Shown here piece after piece: positions 8,964 through 18,727 of a stretch of 50,929 nucleotides of DNA. The notes under the pieces were generated by a model, which saw only the letters and a list, made by a program, of their open reading frames with translations, did no database searches and was not told the origin of the DNA. Numbering within the stretch: the stretch's first letter is position 1; every line of letters starts with the position of its first letter. The translations under genes and the position numbers were made by a program. Source of the DNA: Gammaproteobacteria bacterium (GTDB lineage Bacteria; Pseudomonadota; Gammaproteobacteria; CAIRSR01); assembly GCA_963575655.1 (NCBI GenBank), contig CAUYTY010000077.1:1-50929 (forward strand), written 5' to 3'.

Positions 8964-9275
8964 ATGGCAAATCAAAGAATTCGTATTCGGCTTAAGGGTT
9001 TCGATCACCGTCTGATCGACCGTTCGGCGCGTGAGATTGTTGAGACCGCGCGTCGTACTGGCGCTCAGGTGAGAGGTCCGATCCCCCTGCCGACCAAGAT
9101 GGAACGTTTTACGATCCTCGTCTCTCCGCACGTGGATAAGGATGCCCGTGATCAGTACGAGATTCGTACCCATAAACGTCTGATGGATATCGTGGACCCC
9201 ACGGATAAGACGGTCGACGCCTTGATGAAGTTAAATCTGGCGGCGGGTGTGGATGTTCAGATTAGGTTGACCTAA
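8964..9275 (+). CDS. rpsJ: 30S ribosomal protein S10
   Basis: A 103-residue protein of the 30S head that also acts as NusE in transcription antitermination. It starts [19 protein letters not shown] and ends [16 protein letters not shown], as in enterobacterial S10. In E. coli a long regulated leader (the L4 target) precedes rpsJ. Here it follows tuf by nine bases, so that leader cannot be present at this place. The next gap, to rplC, is 163 bases. Confidence 0.98.
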   Translation: MANQRIRIRLKGFDHRLIDRSAREIVETARRTGAQVRGPIPLPTKMERFTILVSPHVDKDARDQYEIRTHKRLMDIVDPTDKTVDALMKLNLAAGVDVQIRLT

Positions 9276-9438
9276 TCTGAGAGGCTTCTTGTCGAGAAAT
9301 CATTGGAGTTACGGTGATTGAGAGGCATACCTGCCTCGACCGGGTTTCTGTTCTCGATAGGAATACATCAACGGTTATTTTTTGTGGCCGTTCTATGGCG
9401 CTGGTCAATCGTAATCGGTGCCTAGTGAGGATAATAGA

Positions 9439-10083
9439 ATGACTATTGGTATCGTCGGCCGTAAGGCTGGCATGACGCGTGTATTTAAAGACGATGGGAC
9501 CTCGATTCCGGTGACGGTGATCGAGGCTGAGCCCAATCGGATTACCCAGGTGAAGACCGTCGAGGTTGACGGTTATCGTGCCCTTCAGGTAACTACCGGT
9601 ACTCGTCGCCCCTCTCGGGTTACCAAGCCGATGGCTGGTCACTTCGCTAAAGCCAGCGTTGAGGCTGGTCGTGGTCTGTGGGAGTTTCGCCTTGCAGACG
9701 GTGAAGGAGAGAATCTCGCTCCGGGTGCCGAATTGAAGGTGGATATTTTCCAGAACGGCCAGAAGGTCGACGTGACTGGTGTCTCTCTCGGCAAGGGTTT
9801 TGCCGGCACCATCAAGCGCCACCATTTCACAATGGGCGACGCTACCCACGGTAACTCCTTATCTCACCGTGCCCCAGGTTCTATCGGTATGCGCCAGACC
9901 CCTGGGCGGGTATTCAAGGGCAAGAAGATGTCGGGCCATTTAGGGGCCGCGAAATGCACCGTCCAGAATCTGGAACTGGTGCGTGTCGACCCGGCGCGTA
10001 ATCTCTTGCTGGTGAGTGGGGCTGTTCCGGGGGCTCCGGGTGGTGATCTAGTAGTCAGGCCTGCCGTTAAGGCCCGGACGTAA
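9439..10083 (+). CDS. rplC: 50S ribosomal protein L3
   Basis: A 214-residue early-assembly protein near the peptidyl transferase centre. The ATG at 9439 ([16 protein letters not shown]) follows GAGGATAAT. An in-frame GTG at 9418 is less likely. Core motifs are [14 protein letters not shown]-like (here [20 protein letters not shown]) and [21 protein letters not shown], which contain the conserved Gln methylated by PrmB in E. coli. rplD follows after seven bases. Confidence 0.97.
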   Translation: MTIGIVGRKAGMTRVFKDDGTSIPVTVIEAEPNRITQVKTVEVDGYRALQVTTGTRRPSRVTKPMAGHFAKASVEAGRGLWEFRLADGEGENLAPGAELKVDIFQNGQKVDVTGVSLGKGFAGTIKRHHFTMGDATHGNSLSHRAPGSIGMRQTPGRVFKGKKMSGHLGAAKCTVQNLELVRVDPARNLLLVSGAVPGAPGGDLVVRPAVKART

Positions 10084-10090
10084 GGGGGAG

Positions 10091-10741
10091 ATGCCGATGG
10101 AATTAGCTCTGCACGGTACCCAGGGTGCCCAAGCTGCCGTTGTTGAAGTGGTCGATGCTGTGTTCGGCCAAGAGTTTAACGAACCTCTGATCCACCAGAT
10201 CGTCGTCGCCTATCTGGCGGCCGGTCGGGCGGGTACCAAGGCGCAGAAGACCCGTGCCGAAGTCCGTGGCGGTGGTCGCAAGCCTTGGCGCCAGAAGGGC
10301 ACCGGTCGTGCCCGCGCTGGTACCTCTCGTAGTCCACTCTGGCGTGGTGGTGGTCGAACCTTTGCTGCTCGTCCCCAAGACCACAGCCAAAAAGTCAATC
10401 GTAAGATGTATCGCGGTGCGATGCGCTCCATCTTCTCCGAATTGGTCCGTCAAGGCCGCTTGGTGGTAGTGGACGAGGTCCAGCCGATTACTCCCAAGAC
10501 CCGCGAACTCCTTTCTCTGCTCAAGTCCATTCCCCGGTTGATGGGGAACGAGGGTGGCGGATTAGATAGCGTGCTCATTGTCACCGATACCCTGACCGAG
10601 CACCTGTATCTAGCCGCACGCAATCTGCCCGAGGTGGATCTTGCCGAGGCCATGATGGTAGACCCGGTGAGTTTGGTCAGTTTCGACAAGGTGCTCGTGA
10701 CCGTGGGTGCCCTGCGTCAGATTGAGGAGCGATTCGCATGA
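10091..10741 (+). CDS. rplD: 50S ribosomal protein L4
   Basis: A 216-residue protein lining the peptide exit tunnel, and in E. coli the repressor of the S10 operon. It begins MPMELALHG with AGGGGGAG directly upstream. The tunnel loop [14 protein letters not shown]-type segment is present ([19 protein letters not shown]), followed by [18 protein letters not shown]. The C-terminus, [20 protein letters not shown], is canonical. Its last codons overlap the rplW start by four bases (ATGA), which indicates translational coupling. Confidence 0.97.
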   Translation: MPMELALHGTQGAQAAVVEVVDAVFGQEFNEPLIHQIVVAYLAAGRAGTKAQKTRAEVRGGGRKPWRQKGTGRARAGTSRSPLWRGGGRTFAARPQDHSQKVNRKMYRGAMRSIFSELVRQGRLVVVDEVQPITPKTRELLSLLKSIPRLMGNEGGGLDSVLIVTDTLTEHLYLAARNLPEVDLAEAMMVDPVSLVSFDKVLVTVGALRQIEERFA

Positions 10742-11034
10742 ATCAGGAACGTCTACTGAAGGTGCTGTTGGCGCCGCGCGTCTCCGAAAAGACGATGACC
10801 CTCAATACCACGCTCAACCAGGTAACGTTTCGGGTTCTGCCCGATGCGACCAAGCCCGAGATCAAAAAAGCGGTTGAATCGCTTTTCGGTGTTCAGGTCG
10901 AGGCGGTGCGGGTGGTTAATGTAAAAGGCAAGGTCAAGCGTTTCGGCCGGAGATTGGGTAAGCGTGGTGATTGGAAAAAAGCCTACGTGACCCTCGCCCC
11001 TGGTTCTTCGATCGATACCATGGGGATCCAATAG
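10738..11034 (+). CDS. rplW: 50S ribosomal protein L23
   Basis: A 98-residue protein at the tunnel exit and docking site for trigger factor and SRP. It begins [19 protein letters not shown] and contains the family segment [22 protein letters not shown], followed by [20 protein letters not shown]. It overlaps rplD by four bases. It is followed by an unusual 148-base AT-rich gap before rplB. Confidence 0.97.
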   Translation: MNQERLLKVLLAPRVSEKTMTLNTTLNQVTFRVLPDATKPEIKKAVESLFGVQVEAVRVVNVKGKVKRFGRRLGKRGDWKKAYVTLAPGSSIDTMGIQ

Positions 11035-11182
11035 TCGATCCGTGGGCGTGAAGTTCAAAAGTCTAAAGTCAATACAAAAAATCGAAGCCAAAAAATTGAG
11101 TGGTTCTTTTTGAGCGGAAAGTTTTATTTGATTTTTGTTTTTGGCTTTTCTTTTAAAGCAATTAGTGATAAGGTTTTAAATT
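11035..11182 (+). other. AT-rich rplW-rplB spacer with 10-bp inverted repeat
   Basis: In most gammaproteobacteria rplW and rplB are about 20 bases apart, while here the gap is 148 bases. AAGCCAAAAA (11085-11094) pairs perfectly with TTTTTGGCTT (11138-11147) across 43 bases, and the right arm runs into TTCTTTT. It may be a weak intrinsic terminator or attenuator, an RNA processing site, or a neutral insertion. No ORF is present. Confidence 0.5.
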
Positions 11183-12010
11183 ATGGCCATCGTCAAGGCA
11201 AAGCCCACTTCACCAGGGCGTCGTTTTGTGGTCCAGGTGGTGACACCGGGACTGCATAAAGGTAGCCCCTTCCGGCCCCTGGTCGAAAGCCAGGTGAAGA
11301 AGGGGGGCCGCAATAACCAGGGTCGGATCACCACGCGTCACCAGGGCGGTGGTCATCGTCAGCACTACCGGATTGTTGATTTCAAGCGGGACAAAGACGG
11401 AATTCCAGGTAAGGTCGAGCGTTTGGAATATGACCCGAATCGGAGTGCCCACCTTGCCCTGATTCTGTATGTCGATGGTGAGCGGCGTTATGTCATCGCT
11501 CCCAAGGGCTCCAAGGTTGGGGATGAAGTAATCTCCGGCGATGAGGCCCCCATCAAGCCGGGTAATTGTCTGCCCCTGCGTAATGTGCCAGTCGGTTCGC
11601 TGGTTCACTGTGTGGAGATGAAACCTGGCAAAGGTGCCCAGATTGCCCGCAGTGCGGGGTCTTCGGCTCAGTTGATCGCTCGAGAGGGTCCTTATGTGAC
11701 CCTGCGGTTGCGTTCTGGTGAGATGCGTAAGGTCCACTCCGAGTGTCGGGCGACCATCGGCGAAGTAGGTAATGAAGAGCATTCTCTGGCCTCTCTGGGT
11801 AAGGCTGGCGCTAAGCGCTGGCGCGGTATTCGACCCACCGTGCGCGGTGTGGCGATGAACCCAGTGGACCATCCCCATGGGGGTGGCGAAGGGCGTACCT
11901 CGGGTGGTCGTCACCCGGTCAGTCCCTGGGGCCAACCCACTAAGGGTCACAAGACTCGTAAAAATAAGCGTACGACCACTATGATCGTCCGTCGGCGTCA
12001 TCAGAAATAA
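11183..12010 (+). CDS. rplB: 50S ribosomal protein L2
   Basis: A 275-residue protein essential for subunit association and peptidyl transfer. The N-terminus is [17 protein letters not shown], the RNA-binding OB domain contains [19 protein letters not shown], and the C-terminal block is [16 protein letters not shown], with the conserved His of the HGGGEG motif. Length is standard. It starts at ATG 11183 after the AT-rich spacer, and its nearest upstream purine run is GTGATAAGG. Confidence 0.98.
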   Translation: MAIVKAKPTSPGRRFVVQVVTPGLHKGSPFRPLVESQVKKGGRNNQGRITTRHQGGGHRQHYRIVDFKRDKDGIPGKVERLEYDPNRSAHLALILYVDGERRYVIAPKGSKVGDEVISGDEAPIKPGNCLPLRNVPVGSLVHCVEMKPGKGAQIARSAGSSAQLIAREGPYVTLRLRSGEMRKVHSECRATIGEVGNEEHSLASLGKAGAKRWRGIRPTVRGVAMNPVDHPHGGGEGRTSGGRHPVSPWGQPTKGHKTRKNKRTTTMIVRRRHQK

Positions 12011-12031
12011 AGGCTAAGAGAGGTCGGAAAG

Positions 12032-12310
12032 GTGCCACGTTCCATCAAGAAAGGGCCATTTGTCGATCTACATTTGGCCAAAAAAGTAGAGGGGGTTTCG
12101 GCCTCCGGGAGTAAGCGGCCAATTAAGACCTGGTCGCGCCGCTCCATGGTTATACCGGATATGATCGGGTTGACCATTGCTATTCATAACGGCCGTTCGC
12201 ATGTCCCGGTAATGATTACCGAGAATATGATCGGCCACAAACTGGGCGAGTTTGCCGCGACGCGTGTTTTTAAAGGGCATGTGGCGGACAAAAAGACCAA
12301 GAAGAAGTGA
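12032..12310 (+). CDS. rpsS: 30S ribosomal protein S19
   Basis: A 92-residue head protein that contacts the A-site finger. The start is GTG 12032 after AGAGAGGTCGGAAAG. It begins [19 protein letters not shown] and contains [24 protein letters not shown], then [15 protein letters not shown], all canonical. The gap to rplV is 11 bases. Confidence 0.97.
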   Translation: MPRSIKKGPFVDLHLAKKVEGVSASGSKRPIKTWSRRSMVIPDMIGLTIAIHNGRSHVPVMITENMIGHKLGEFAATRVFKGHVADKKTKKK

Positions 12311-12321
12311 CGGGGTTCGCT

Positions 12322-12657
12322 ATGGCCGAAGCAAAAGCTACGTTGCGCTACGCGCACATCTCGGCGCAGAAGACCCGCCTGGTCGCGGATTTGGTCCGTG
12401 GTCTGCCGGTGGGTCGGGCGCTTAACGTTCTCACCTTTACTAACAAAAAGGCCGCAGGCCTCGTCAAGAAGGTATTGGAATCGGCCATCGCCAATGCCGA
12501 GCACAATGCAGGGGCCGATGTCGACGACTTGCGGGTCGCTGCCATCTGGGTCGACGGAGGGCCTGTTGCCAAGCGTATGCACGCTCGCGCCAAGGGTCGG
12601 GGCTCGCATATTCTGAAGCGTACCAGTCACATTACTGTGACTGTCGCAGACAAGTAA
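12322..12657 (+). CDS. rplV: 50S ribosomal protein L22
   Basis: A 111-residue protein whose hairpin reaches the exit-tunnel constriction. ATG 12322 ([19 protein letters not shown]) is chosen over an in-frame GTG at 12307, which overlaps the rpsS stop, because the product then has normal family length. The hairpin segment [20 protein letters not shown] is intact, with none of the insertions or deletions known from macrolide-resistant variants. Confidence 0.97.
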   Translation: MAEAKATLRYAHISAQKTRLVADLVRGLPVGRALNVLTFTNKKAAGLVKKVLESAIANAEHNAGADVDDLRVAAIWVDGGPVAKRMHARAKGRGSHILKRTSHITVTVADK

Positions 12658-12668
12658 CCGGGGTCAGC

Positions 12669-13490
12669 ATGGGTCATAAAGTCAATCCGATCGGCATTCG
12701 CCTCGGTATCGTCCGCGACTGGAATGCCAAGTGGTATGCCAATAGCAAGGACTTTCCCGATTATCTCAATATGGACATCGAGATCCGGGATTATCTACAC
12801 AAGAAACTCGCTGCTGCCTCAGTGAGTCGGATTCATATCGAGCGTCCAGCGCGTAATGCCCATATCACCATCCATACCGCACGGCCGGGGATTGTGATTG
12901 GCAAGAAGGGCGAGGATATCGAGGCGTTGCGCAAAGATTTGGCCCAGCGGATGAATATGCCGGTGCGTGTCTCCATCGAGGAGATTCGTAAAGCTGAGTT
13001 GGATGCCCAATTGGTGGCCGAGAGCATCGCGCAACAGCTCGAAAAGCGCATCATGTTTCGCCGTGCGATGAAACGTGCCGTAACCAATGCCATGCGTATC
13101 GGTGGATTGGGGATCAAGGTGCGGATCTCGGGGCGTCTCAATGGTGCTGAGATTGCCCGTAGCGAGTGGTATCACGAAGGGCGGGTCCCGCTTCATACCT
13201 TCCGCGCCGATGTTGATTATGGCCTGGCCGAGGCCCGTACTACCTACGGGGTGATCGGTGTAAAGGTCTGGATCTTCAAGGGCGAGGTCCTGGGTGGTCG
13301 TGATGCGGTCGCAGAGGCCGTGCCTGAGAAGTCGGCGGGTGGTCGTGAGCGTGGCGAACGCGGGGAGCGTGGCGAACGCGGCGAGCGCTCCGAGAGAGGG
13401 GAAAGAGGTGGACGCGGCGAGCGCGGCGACCATCGAGGTGATCGGGGGGATCGCGGCGATCGAAGTGATCGGGGCGAGAGAGGTTATTAA
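12669..13490 (+). CDS. rpsC: 30S ribosomal protein S3 with RGE/RGD-repeat tail
   Basis: The 273-residue protein has the KH-type RNA-binding domain ([17 protein letters not shown]) and the C-terminal domain at the mRNA entry ([22 protein letters not shown]), ending in [11 protein letters not shown]. Most proteobacterial S3 proteins stop near 210-235 residues. Here residues about 226-273 (13344-13487) form an extra tail of RGE and then RGD triplets ending GERGY, with balanced Arg and Asp/Glu. The DNA there is a degenerate repeat (GAGCGTGGCGAACGCGG-type units) that could vary by slippage. The tail probably projects from the ribosome and is disordered. Its role is unknown. Confidence 0.97.
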   Translation: MGHKVNPIGIRLGIVRDWNAKWYANSKDFPDYLNMDIEIRDYLHKKLAAASVSRIHIERPARNAHITIHTARPGIVIGKKGEDIEALRKDLAQRMNMPVRVSIEEIRKAELDAQLVAESIAQQLEKRIMFRRAMKRAVTNAMRIGGLGIKVRISGRLNGAEIARSEWYHEGRVPLHTFRADVDYGLAEARTTYGVIGVKVWIFKGEVLGGRDAVAEAVPEKSAGGRERGERGERGERGERSERGERGGRGERGDHRGDRGDRGDRSDRGERGY

Positions 13491-13492
13491 TC

Positions 13493-13906
13493 ATGTTACA
13501 GCCCAAGAGAACTAAGTTTCGCAAGCAGCAAAAGCTGCGCAATCGCGGCGTGGCTACCAGTGGTAACCAGGTGAGCTTCGGGGCCTATGGTCTTAAATCT
13601 CTGGACTGGGGGCAGCTTACTTCACGTCAGATTGAGGCCGCACGTCGTGCGGTGAGTCGTTATGTCAAACGCGGCGGCAAGCTTTGGATTCGGATCTTTC
13701 CCGACAAGCCGATTACCAAAAAGCCCCTGGAAGTGCGTATGGGCAACGGTAAAGGTGGGGTGGAATTCTGGATTGCCCAGGTTCAACCTGGTCGGATGCT
13801 CTACGAAATGGAAGGGGTGACCGAAGAGATTGCCCGCGAGGCCTTTCGTTTGGCCGCTGCCAAACTTCCAGTACAAACTACCTTTGTGACGCGGACGGTG
13901 ATGTGA
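13493..13906 (+). CDS. rplP: 50S ribosomal protein L16
   Basis: A 137-residue protein near the A site, beginning [19 protein letters not shown]. Core segments are [29 protein letters not shown]-type (read in parts) and the C-terminal [23 protein letters not shown]. It follows the rpsC stop by two bases. The Arg that is hydroxylated in some bacteria lies in the RMGNGKG region. Confidence 0.97.
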   Translation: MLQPKRTKFRKQQKLRNRGVATSGNQVSFGAYGLKSLDWGQLTSRQIEAARRAVSRYVKRGGKLWIRIFPDKPITKKPLEVRMGNGKGGVEFWIAQVQPGRMLYEMEGVTEEIAREAFRLAAAKLPVQTTFVTRTVM

Positions 13907-14106
13907 TGAATGCCTTGGAGCTGAGACAAAAAGGCGTTGAAGAGTTAAACGCCGAACTTTTGGCCCTGTTGCGCGAGCAATTTAATCTGCGGATGCAGAG
14001 GGCGTCGAGCCAACAGTTCACCAAAAATCACCAGTTTCAGGCGGTACGCTGTAGCATTGCTCGCGTCAAGACCGTGTTGAACGAAAAGAATCGGGCGGGT
14101 CAATAA
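13906..14106 (+). CDS. rpmC: 50S ribosomal protein L29
   Basis: A 66-residue helical-hairpin protein close to the tunnel exit. It contains [20 protein letters not shown], then [11 protein letters not shown] and the terminal [13 protein letters not shown] 13906 overlaps the last base of the rplP stop. A GTG at 13903 would add one Met and cannot be excluded. Confidence 0.95.
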   Translation: MNALELRQKGVEELNAELLALLREQFNLRMQRASSQQFTKNHQFQAVRCSIARVKTVLNEKNRAGQ

Positions 14107-14117
14107 AAGGCAGATCC

Positions 14118-14387
14118 ATGAGCGAGCAGGCGGAAAAAGTTACGCGCAAGGTGGTCGGGCGGGTCGTTAGTAATAAGATGGACAAGACCATCACGGTGTT
14201 GGTGGAGCGCCAGGTTCGGCATCCTCTCTATCAAAAATATATGCGCCGTTCCACCAAGTACCACGCTCACGACGAGGAAAACACCTGCCGTGAGGGCGAT
14301 GTGGTTGCTATTGAACAGTGTCGGCCTTTGGCCAAAACCAAAAGCTGGCGGTTGGCTGAAGTCCTCGAGCGCACACGCGAAGTTTGA
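14118..14387 (+). CDS. rpsQ: 30S ribosomal protein S17
   Basis: An 89-residue OB-fold protein binding 16S rRNA helices in the 30S body. It has the family motifs [21 protein letters not shown] and [16 protein letters not shown], then [20 protein letters not shown]. It ends the S10 block. The 99-base gap that follows carries a promoter-like signal for rplN. Confidence 0.97.
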   Translation: MSEQAEKVTRKVVGRVVSNKMDKTITVLVERQVRHPLYQKYMRRSTKYHAHDEENTCREGDVVAIEQCRPLAKTKSWRLAEVLERTREV

Positions 14388-14409
14388 ATGTGACGAAAAA
14401 GCCGAGGGC

Positions 14410-14463
14410 TTGGTTTTCATACACCCTCGTGCTACTATCGCACGCTTTCGCGGGCTGAGGGTG
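14410..14463 (+). promoter_or_regulatory. candidate spc promoter and hairpin upstream of rplN
   Basis: TTGGTT (14410-14415) and TACTAT (14433-14438) are spaced by 17 bases. Overlapping them, CACCCTC (14422-14428) pairs with GAGGGTG (14457-14463), and GTGC (14429-14432) pairs with GCAC (14440-14443). In E. coli the spc operon also has its own promoter before rplN. The hexamers match only moderately. Confidence 0.45.
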
Positions 14464-14486
14464 GGACGCGGTTCGGAGAGATTACA

Positions 14487-14855
14487 ATGATTCAGATGCA
14501 GACCATCCTTGATGCCGCCGATAATAGCGGTGCGCGCAAGTTGATGTGTATCAAGGTTTTGGGTGGTTCGAAGCGGCGTTACGCGGGGGTTGGGGATATC
14601 ATTAAGGTGAGTATTCGGGAGGCGATCCCGCGTGGCAAGGTAAAGAAGGGAGATGTCTATGACGCCGTGGTCGTGCGTACCCGTAAGGGAGTGCGGCGCC
14701 CCGATGGATCTCTGATCCGTTTCGACGGCAATGCTGCGGTACTGCTCAACAATCAGCTTCAGCCTATTGGTACCCGCATCTTTGGCCCAGTGACCCGGGA
14801 ATTGCGTAGTGAGCGTTTTATGAAGATTATCTCGCTCGCCCCCGAGGTGTTGTAA
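14487..14855 (+). CDS. rplN: 50S ribosomal protein L14
   Basis: A 122-residue protein at the subunit interface and the binding site of the silencing factor RsfS. It begins [18 protein letters not shown] and contains [22 protein letters not shown] and [13 protein letters not shown], with the terminal [11 protein letters not shown]. Length is standard. It is the usual first gene of the spc operon. Confidence 0.98.
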   Translation: MIQMQTILDAADNSGARKLMCIKVLGGSKRRYAGVGDIIKVSIREAIPRGKVKKGDVYDAVVVRTRKGVRRPDGSLIRFDGNAAVLLNNQLQPIGTRIFGPVTRELRSERFMKIISLAPEVL

Positions 14856-14870
14856 AGCGGAATCGAACCC

Positions 14871-15191
14871 ATGCAGAAGATTAGAAAAGGCGACCAGGTT
14901 ATCATCGTCGCTGGTAAAGACAAGGGTAAACAGGGTACCGTCGAACGCGTGATGCCCGAGGAGGGGCGCGTTGTGGTTGAAGGCGTGAATATCGCCAAGC
15001 GCCATACCCGTGGTAATCCGGGGCGGAACGTGAATCCTTCGATTGTTGAAAAGGCGATGCCGCTCCACATCTCTAATGTGGCCCTGTATAACTCTGCTAC
15101 CCACAAGGGTGATCGAGTTGGGTTCCGATTTTTAGAAGATGGGCGCAAGGTTCGCTATTTCAAGTCTAATAAAGAGATTATAGACATCTGA
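14871..15191 (+). CDS. rplX: 50S ribosomal protein L24
   Basis: A 106-residue assembly-initiating protein with the KOW motif [21 protein letters not shown] at the N-terminus. It continues [12 protein letters not shown] and [31 protein letters not shown] 14871 follows the rplN stop by 15 bases. The downstream gap to rplE is 104 bases. In E. coli the S8 repressor site lies around the rplE start, so this spacer is where one would look for it. Confidence 0.97.
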   Translation: MQKIRKGDQVIIVAGKDKGKQGTVERVMPEEGRVVVEGVNIAKRHTRGNPGRNVNPSIVEKAMPLHISNVALYNSATHKGDRVGFRFLEDGRKVRYFKSNKEIIDI

Positions 15192-15295
15192 CGTTTAGGT
15201 GGAGATTCGGTCGTGTCCCTTTACGGGAGATAGATCCCAAAATCCCAGTGGATGCAGATAATCTTCCACAACGTGCAGTTAGGTGAATACCGATC

Positions 15296-15835
15296 ATGTC
15301 CCGACTGAAAACCCATTATCGCCAGGTCGTCGTTCCGCAACTCATGGAGCAGTTCGGCTATAAGAGCGTGATGCAGGTGCCGCGTATTACTAAAATCACC
15401 CTCAATATGGGGGTGGGCGAGTCTATTTCTGATAAGAAGGTCCTGGAAAGCGCGGTGGGTGATTTGACCCGCATCGCGGGTCAGAAACCGGTGATCACTA
15501 AGGCTCGCAAGTCGATTGCTGCCTTCAAGGTTCGCGAGGGATGGCCAATTGGTTGCAAGGTGACCCTGCGCCAGGTCCGTATGTACGAATTTTTGGACCG
15601 CTTGGTGAATGTTGCGATCCCACGAGTCCGTGACTTTCGTGGTATCAGCCCCCGTTCGTTTGATGGGCGTGGCAATTTTAGCCTCGGGGTGAAAGAGCAG
15701 ATTATCTTTCCCGAGATCGATTACGATAAGATCGATCGGCTGCGAGGTTTGGATATTACGATTACTACCACGGCTCGTTCCGACGAGGAGGGCCGGGCGC
15801 TGCTTCAGGCGTTCAATTTTCCCTTCCGGAGCTGA
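15296..15835 (+). CDS. rplE: 50S ribosomal protein L5
   Basis: A 179-residue 5S rRNA-binding protein of the central protuberance. Canonical segments are [39 protein letters not shown] and [16 protein letters not shown], then [19 protein letters not shown]. rpsN follows after three bases. Confidence 0.98.
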   Translation: MSRLKTHYRQVVVPQLMEQFGYKSVMQVPRITKITLNMGVGESISDKKVLESAVGDLTRIAGQKPVITKARKSIAAFKVREGWPIGCKVTLRQVRMYEFLDRLVNVAIPRVRDFRGISPRSFDGRGNFSLGVKEQIIFPEIDYDKIDRLRGLDITITTTARSDEEGRALLQAFNFPFRS

Positions 15836-15838
15836 TCC

Positions 15839-16144
15839 ATGGCAAAGACCTGCATGGCCAATCGTGAGAAGCGTCGCGTTCAGTTGGCCAAGAAGTACGC
15901 CGCTAAGCGCGTTGATCTCAAGAAACGTATTATCGATGAAAGCCTCAGCGACGAAGAACGCGCTGAAGCTGCCCACCAGCTTTGGGCCTTGCCTCGGGAT
16001 TCTAGTCCGGTTCGTCAGCATAATCGCTGCCGGATTACGGGTCGCCCCCATGGCTATTACCGCAAATTCGGTCTGGCACGCAATAAACTGCGTGAAGCTG
16101 CAATGCGTGGCGATATTCCCGGCTTGGTTAAGGCAAGCTGGTAG
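15839..16144 (+). CDS. rpsN: 30S ribosomal protein S14 (zinc-free type)
   Basis: A 101-residue head protein of the long, Cys-less class, beginning [16 protein letters not shown] and ending [21 protein letters not shown]. The C-terminal signature [19 protein letters not shown] is present, but the CxxC pairs of the short zinc form are absent. This contrasts with S4 and L36 in the same cluster, which are zinc-type. Confidence 0.97.
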   Translation: MAKTCMANREKRRVQLAKKYAAKRVDLKKRIIDESLSDEERAEAAHQLWALPRDSSPVRQHNRCRITGRPHGYYRKFGLARNKLREAAMRGDIPGLVKASW

Positions 16145-16183
16145 CGAGCTGTCTACTAATCACTGAATCAGGAGTACTACCGG

Positions 16184-16579
16184 ATGAGCATGACTGATCC
16201 TATTGCGGATATGCTGACCCGGATCCGCAACGGCCAGGCGTTACAGAAGGTCGCGGTGGCCATGCCATCCTCCAAGCTTAAGCGGGCGATTGCCGAAGTG
16301 CTTAAGGGGGAAGGCTATATCCAGGATGCTGCCGTTCAAGACGTGGACGGTAAGCCGGTGTTGACTATTACCCTTAAGTATTTCCAGGGCGCCCCAGTCA
16401 TTGAGAGGGTGAGTCGGGTAAGTCGGCCAGGGTTGCGTATTTATAAGGGCCGTAATGCCCTTCCTAAAGTGATGGGGGGGTTGGGGGTTGCTATCATTTC
16501 GACCCCGAAGGGGATCATGACCGACCGCGCAGCGCGTGCTGCGGGACAGGGCGGCGAAGTCCTGTGTCATGTCTTTTAA
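16184..16579 (+). CDS. rpsH: 30S ribosomal protein S8
   Basis: A 131-residue central-domain assembly protein, and in E. coli the translational repressor of the spc operon. It begins [18 protein letters not shown] and ends [20 protein letters not shown] followed by [12 protein letters not shown] precedes ATG 16184. The gap before it is 39 bases. Confidence 0.97.
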   Translation: MSMTDPIADMLTRIRNGQALQKVAVAMPSSKLKRAIAEVLKGEGYIQDAAVQDVDGKPVLTITLKYFQGAPVIERVSRVSRPGLRIYKGRNALPKVMGGLGVAIISTPKGIMTDRAARAAGQGGEVLCHVF

Positions 16580-16592
16580 CGGGTGACCATCG

Positions 16593-17120
16593 ATGTCCAG
16601 AATTGCGAAGAAACCCGTCACTCTCCCGGCTGGAGTACAGATCGGCGTTGAGGGTGAATGTGTATCCGTCAAGGGGCCGAAGGGGGAGTTGAAGTTTAAT
16701 GCCTTCCCTCAGGTTCAAATTGCCCAGGAAGGTAATACGCTTCAGGTGAGTCCGCTGACTGCCGAGGCCGATCGTCACGCAGGTACGGCGCGGGCTCAGA
16801 TCGCCAATATGGTTAAGGGGGTAACGGCCGGTTTTCTGCGTAAGCTGGAACTGGTTGGAGTCGGTTATCGTGCCCAGGCCCAGGGTCGTAAGCTTAATTT
16901 GACGCTGGGTTATTCTCATCCGGTGGCCTTCGATGTGCCGGAGGGGGTATCCATCGAGACTCCCACCCCTACCGAGATCCTGATCAAAGGGGCGGATCGC
17001 CAGTTGGTGGGTCAGGTTGCGGCGAATATCCGCGCCTATCGGCCACCAGAGCCCTACAAGGGCAAGGGCGTGAAGTATTCGGGCGAAGTTATCGTCCGCA
17101 AAGAGGCTAAGAAGAAGTAA
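16593..17120 (+). CDS. rplF: 50S ribosomal protein L6
   Basis: A 175-residue protein with two homologous domains near the factor-binding site. Signatures are [24 protein letters not shown] and [20 protein letters not shown], then [20 protein letters not shown]. Length is normal. It lies 13 bases after rpsH. Confidence 0.97.
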   Translation: MSRIAKKPVTLPAGVQIGVEGECVSVKGPKGELKFNAFPQVQIAQEGNTLQVSPLTAEADRHAGTARAQIANMVKGVTAGFLRKLELVGVGYRAQAQGRKLNLTLGYSHPVAFDVPEGVSIETPTPTEILIKGADRQLVGQVAANIRAYRPPEPYKGKGVKYSGEVIVRKEAKKK

Positions 17121-17131
17121 GGGGGTTCGGT

Positions 17132-17485
17132 ATGGAGAAGAAGGTTGCTCGACTGCGGCGCGCTCAACGTACCCGCGCCAAGATCCGCGAACTTCGCGTT
17201 ACGCGTCTGTGCATTCACCGCACCCCGCGCCACATCTACGCCCAGGTGATCAGCCCCGATGGAGGGCATGTTTTGGTGGCGGCTTCTACTGTGGAGTCGA
17301 CCCTGAGATCCAGTCTGTCTTATGGCGGCAATGTTCAGGCGGCGGCGGCAGTAGGTCGATTGGTGGCGGAACGGGCGTTGGCTGCAGGTATTACGGCTGT
17401 TGCTTTTGATCGTGCTGGCTTTCATTACCATGGGCGAGTTAAGGCCTTGGCGGATGCGGCGCGTGAGCAAGGTCTGAAATTCTGA
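17132..17485 (+). CDS. rplR: 50S ribosomal protein L18
   Basis: A 117-residue 5S rRNA-binding protein. The N-terminal basic part [20 protein letters not shown] is followed by [13 protein letters not shown] and the C-terminal [22 protein letters not shown]. It is followed by a 109-base gap before rpsE, where most relatives have under 20 bases. Confidence 0.97.
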   Translation: MEKKVARLRRAQRTRAKIRELRVTRLCIHRTPRHIYAQVISPDGGHVLVAASTVESTLRSSLSYGGNVQAAAAVGRLVAERALAAGITAVAFDRAGFHYHGRVKALADAAREQGLKF

Positions 17486-17594
17486 GGAACATCTTGGAAA
17501 TGTGGGGATTGGCACTGGTGTGTTAAAAGTAGTTGCACGCCCGTCCTTTTCTGTACTTCAAGGTGAGTGAATTCTGAATAATTAAGGTCGAGTC

Positions 17595-18101
17595 ATGGCA
17601 TCTTACGACGTTCCCAAGAACAACGATGGATTGCAGGAAAAGCTGGTTGCGGTTAATCGTGTCGCCAAGGTTGTTAAAGGTGGCCGCCAGTTCGGTTTCG
17701 CTGCCCTAACTGTAGTAGGGGATGGGGCTGGCCGGGTGGGTATCGGTCGTGGCAAGGCGCGAGAGGTTCCAGCGGCCATCCAGAAGGCGATGGAGAGCGC
17801 ACGTCGCAATCTGCGCAAGGTCCCCCTCAATGGGCAGACCTTGCACTACCCCATGACCGCCGAGCACGGTGCCGCGCGGGTCTATATGCAGCCCGCCTCC
17901 GAAGGAACCGGGATCATTGCCGGTGGTGCGATGCGTGCGGTTTTTGAGGTGGTGGGAGTCAAGGATGTCCTCGCCAAGTCTATGGGGTCCACCAATCCTA
18001 TTAATGTGGTACGTGCCACCCTCAAGGGGTTGCGGACTATGCACGCCCCCGAGATGGTTGCAGCCAAGCGTGGCAAGACCATCGAAGAGATTCTGAGTTG
18101 A
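17595..18101 (+). CDS. rpsE: 30S ribosomal protein S5
   Basis: A 168-residue protein of the decoding-fidelity region and mRNA entry tunnel. The double-stranded-RNA-binding domain contains [17 protein letters not shown] and [17 protein letters not shown], and the C-terminal domain [19 protein letters not shown]. The loop where spectinomycin resistance maps (VVKGGRQF) looks wild type. Confidence 0.97.
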   Translation: MASYDVPKNNDGLQEKLVAVNRVAKVVKGGRQFGFAALTVVGDGAGRVGIGRGKAREVPAAIQKAMESARRNLRKVPLNGQTLHYPMTAEHGAARVYMQPASEGTGIIAGGAMRAVFEVVGVKDVLAKSMGSTNPINVVRATLKGLRTMHAPEMVAAKRGKTIEEILS

Positions 18102-18104
18102 GCC

Positions 18105-18296
18105 ATGGCTGACAAAACCCTAAAAATAACTCTAGTACGCAGTCGTTACGGCCGTTTACCCTCTCATCGGGCAACGTTGGTCGGCTTAGGTCTGCGGCGT
18201 ATCGGTCAAACCGTGGCGCGTGAGGACACCCCTGCGATTCGGGGAATGATCAATAAGGTTTCTTATCTACTTCGTGTCGAGGATGCGACGCCATGA
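18105..18296 (+). CDS. rpmD: 50S ribosomal protein L30
   Basis: A 63-residue protein beginning [17 protein letters not shown], with the canonical [21 protein letters not shown]. It starts three bases after rpsE, and its last four bases overlap the rplO start, so the genes are probably coupled. Confidence 0.96.
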   Translation: MADKTLKITLVRSRYGRLPSHRATLVGLGLRRIGQTVAREDTPAIRGMINKVSYLLRVEDATP

Positions 18297-18727
18297 GATT
18301 GAATACTCTCAAGCCTGCGCAAGGCTCCAAGCCCGCCCCCAAGCGGTTGGGCCGTGGTATTGGGTCGGGCCTTGGTAAGACATCGGGACGCGGTCATAAG
18401 GGTCAAAAGGCCCGCGCGGGTGGTTATCACAAGGTCGGTTTTGAAGGAGGGCAGATGCCGCTACAACGGCGCTTGCCTAAGTTCGGATTTTTATCCTTGA
18501 CGGCTGAGGATGTGGCAGAGGTGCGTCTCTATCAGCTTGGTCAGATTAGCGAAGCGATTGTGGACCTGGCGGTCCTCAAAGCTGCGGGGATTGTGCCGCG
18601 CACCGCCAAAGGGGCCAAAGTCATTGTTCGTGGAGCCCTAGATCGTCCTGTTACGCTTAAGGGTGTGGCGGTAAGTGCGGGGGCACGGGTAGCAATCGAG
18701 GCGGCGGGCGGTTCCGTTGAGACTTGA
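18293..18727 (+). CDS. rplO: 50S ribosomal protein L15
   Basis: A 144-residue late-assembly protein. The N-terminal glycine- and basic-rich extension [20 protein letters not shown] is diagnostic, followed by [18 protein letters not shown]. It overlaps rpmD by four bases and its stop shares one base with the secY start. Confidence 0.97.
   Translation: MRLNTLKPAQGSKPAPKRLGRGIGSGLGKTSGRGHKGQKARAGGYHKVGFEGGQMPLQRRLPKFGFLSLTAEDVAEVRLYQLGQISEAIVDLAVLKAAGIVPRTAKGAKVIVRGALDRPVTLKGVAVSAGARVAIEAAGGSVET

Noticed and set aside
9276-9438. Displaced S10 leader between rpsJ and rplC
   Set aside because: No hairpin resembling the E. coli L4 target was found, and the position after rpsJ is wrong for that system.
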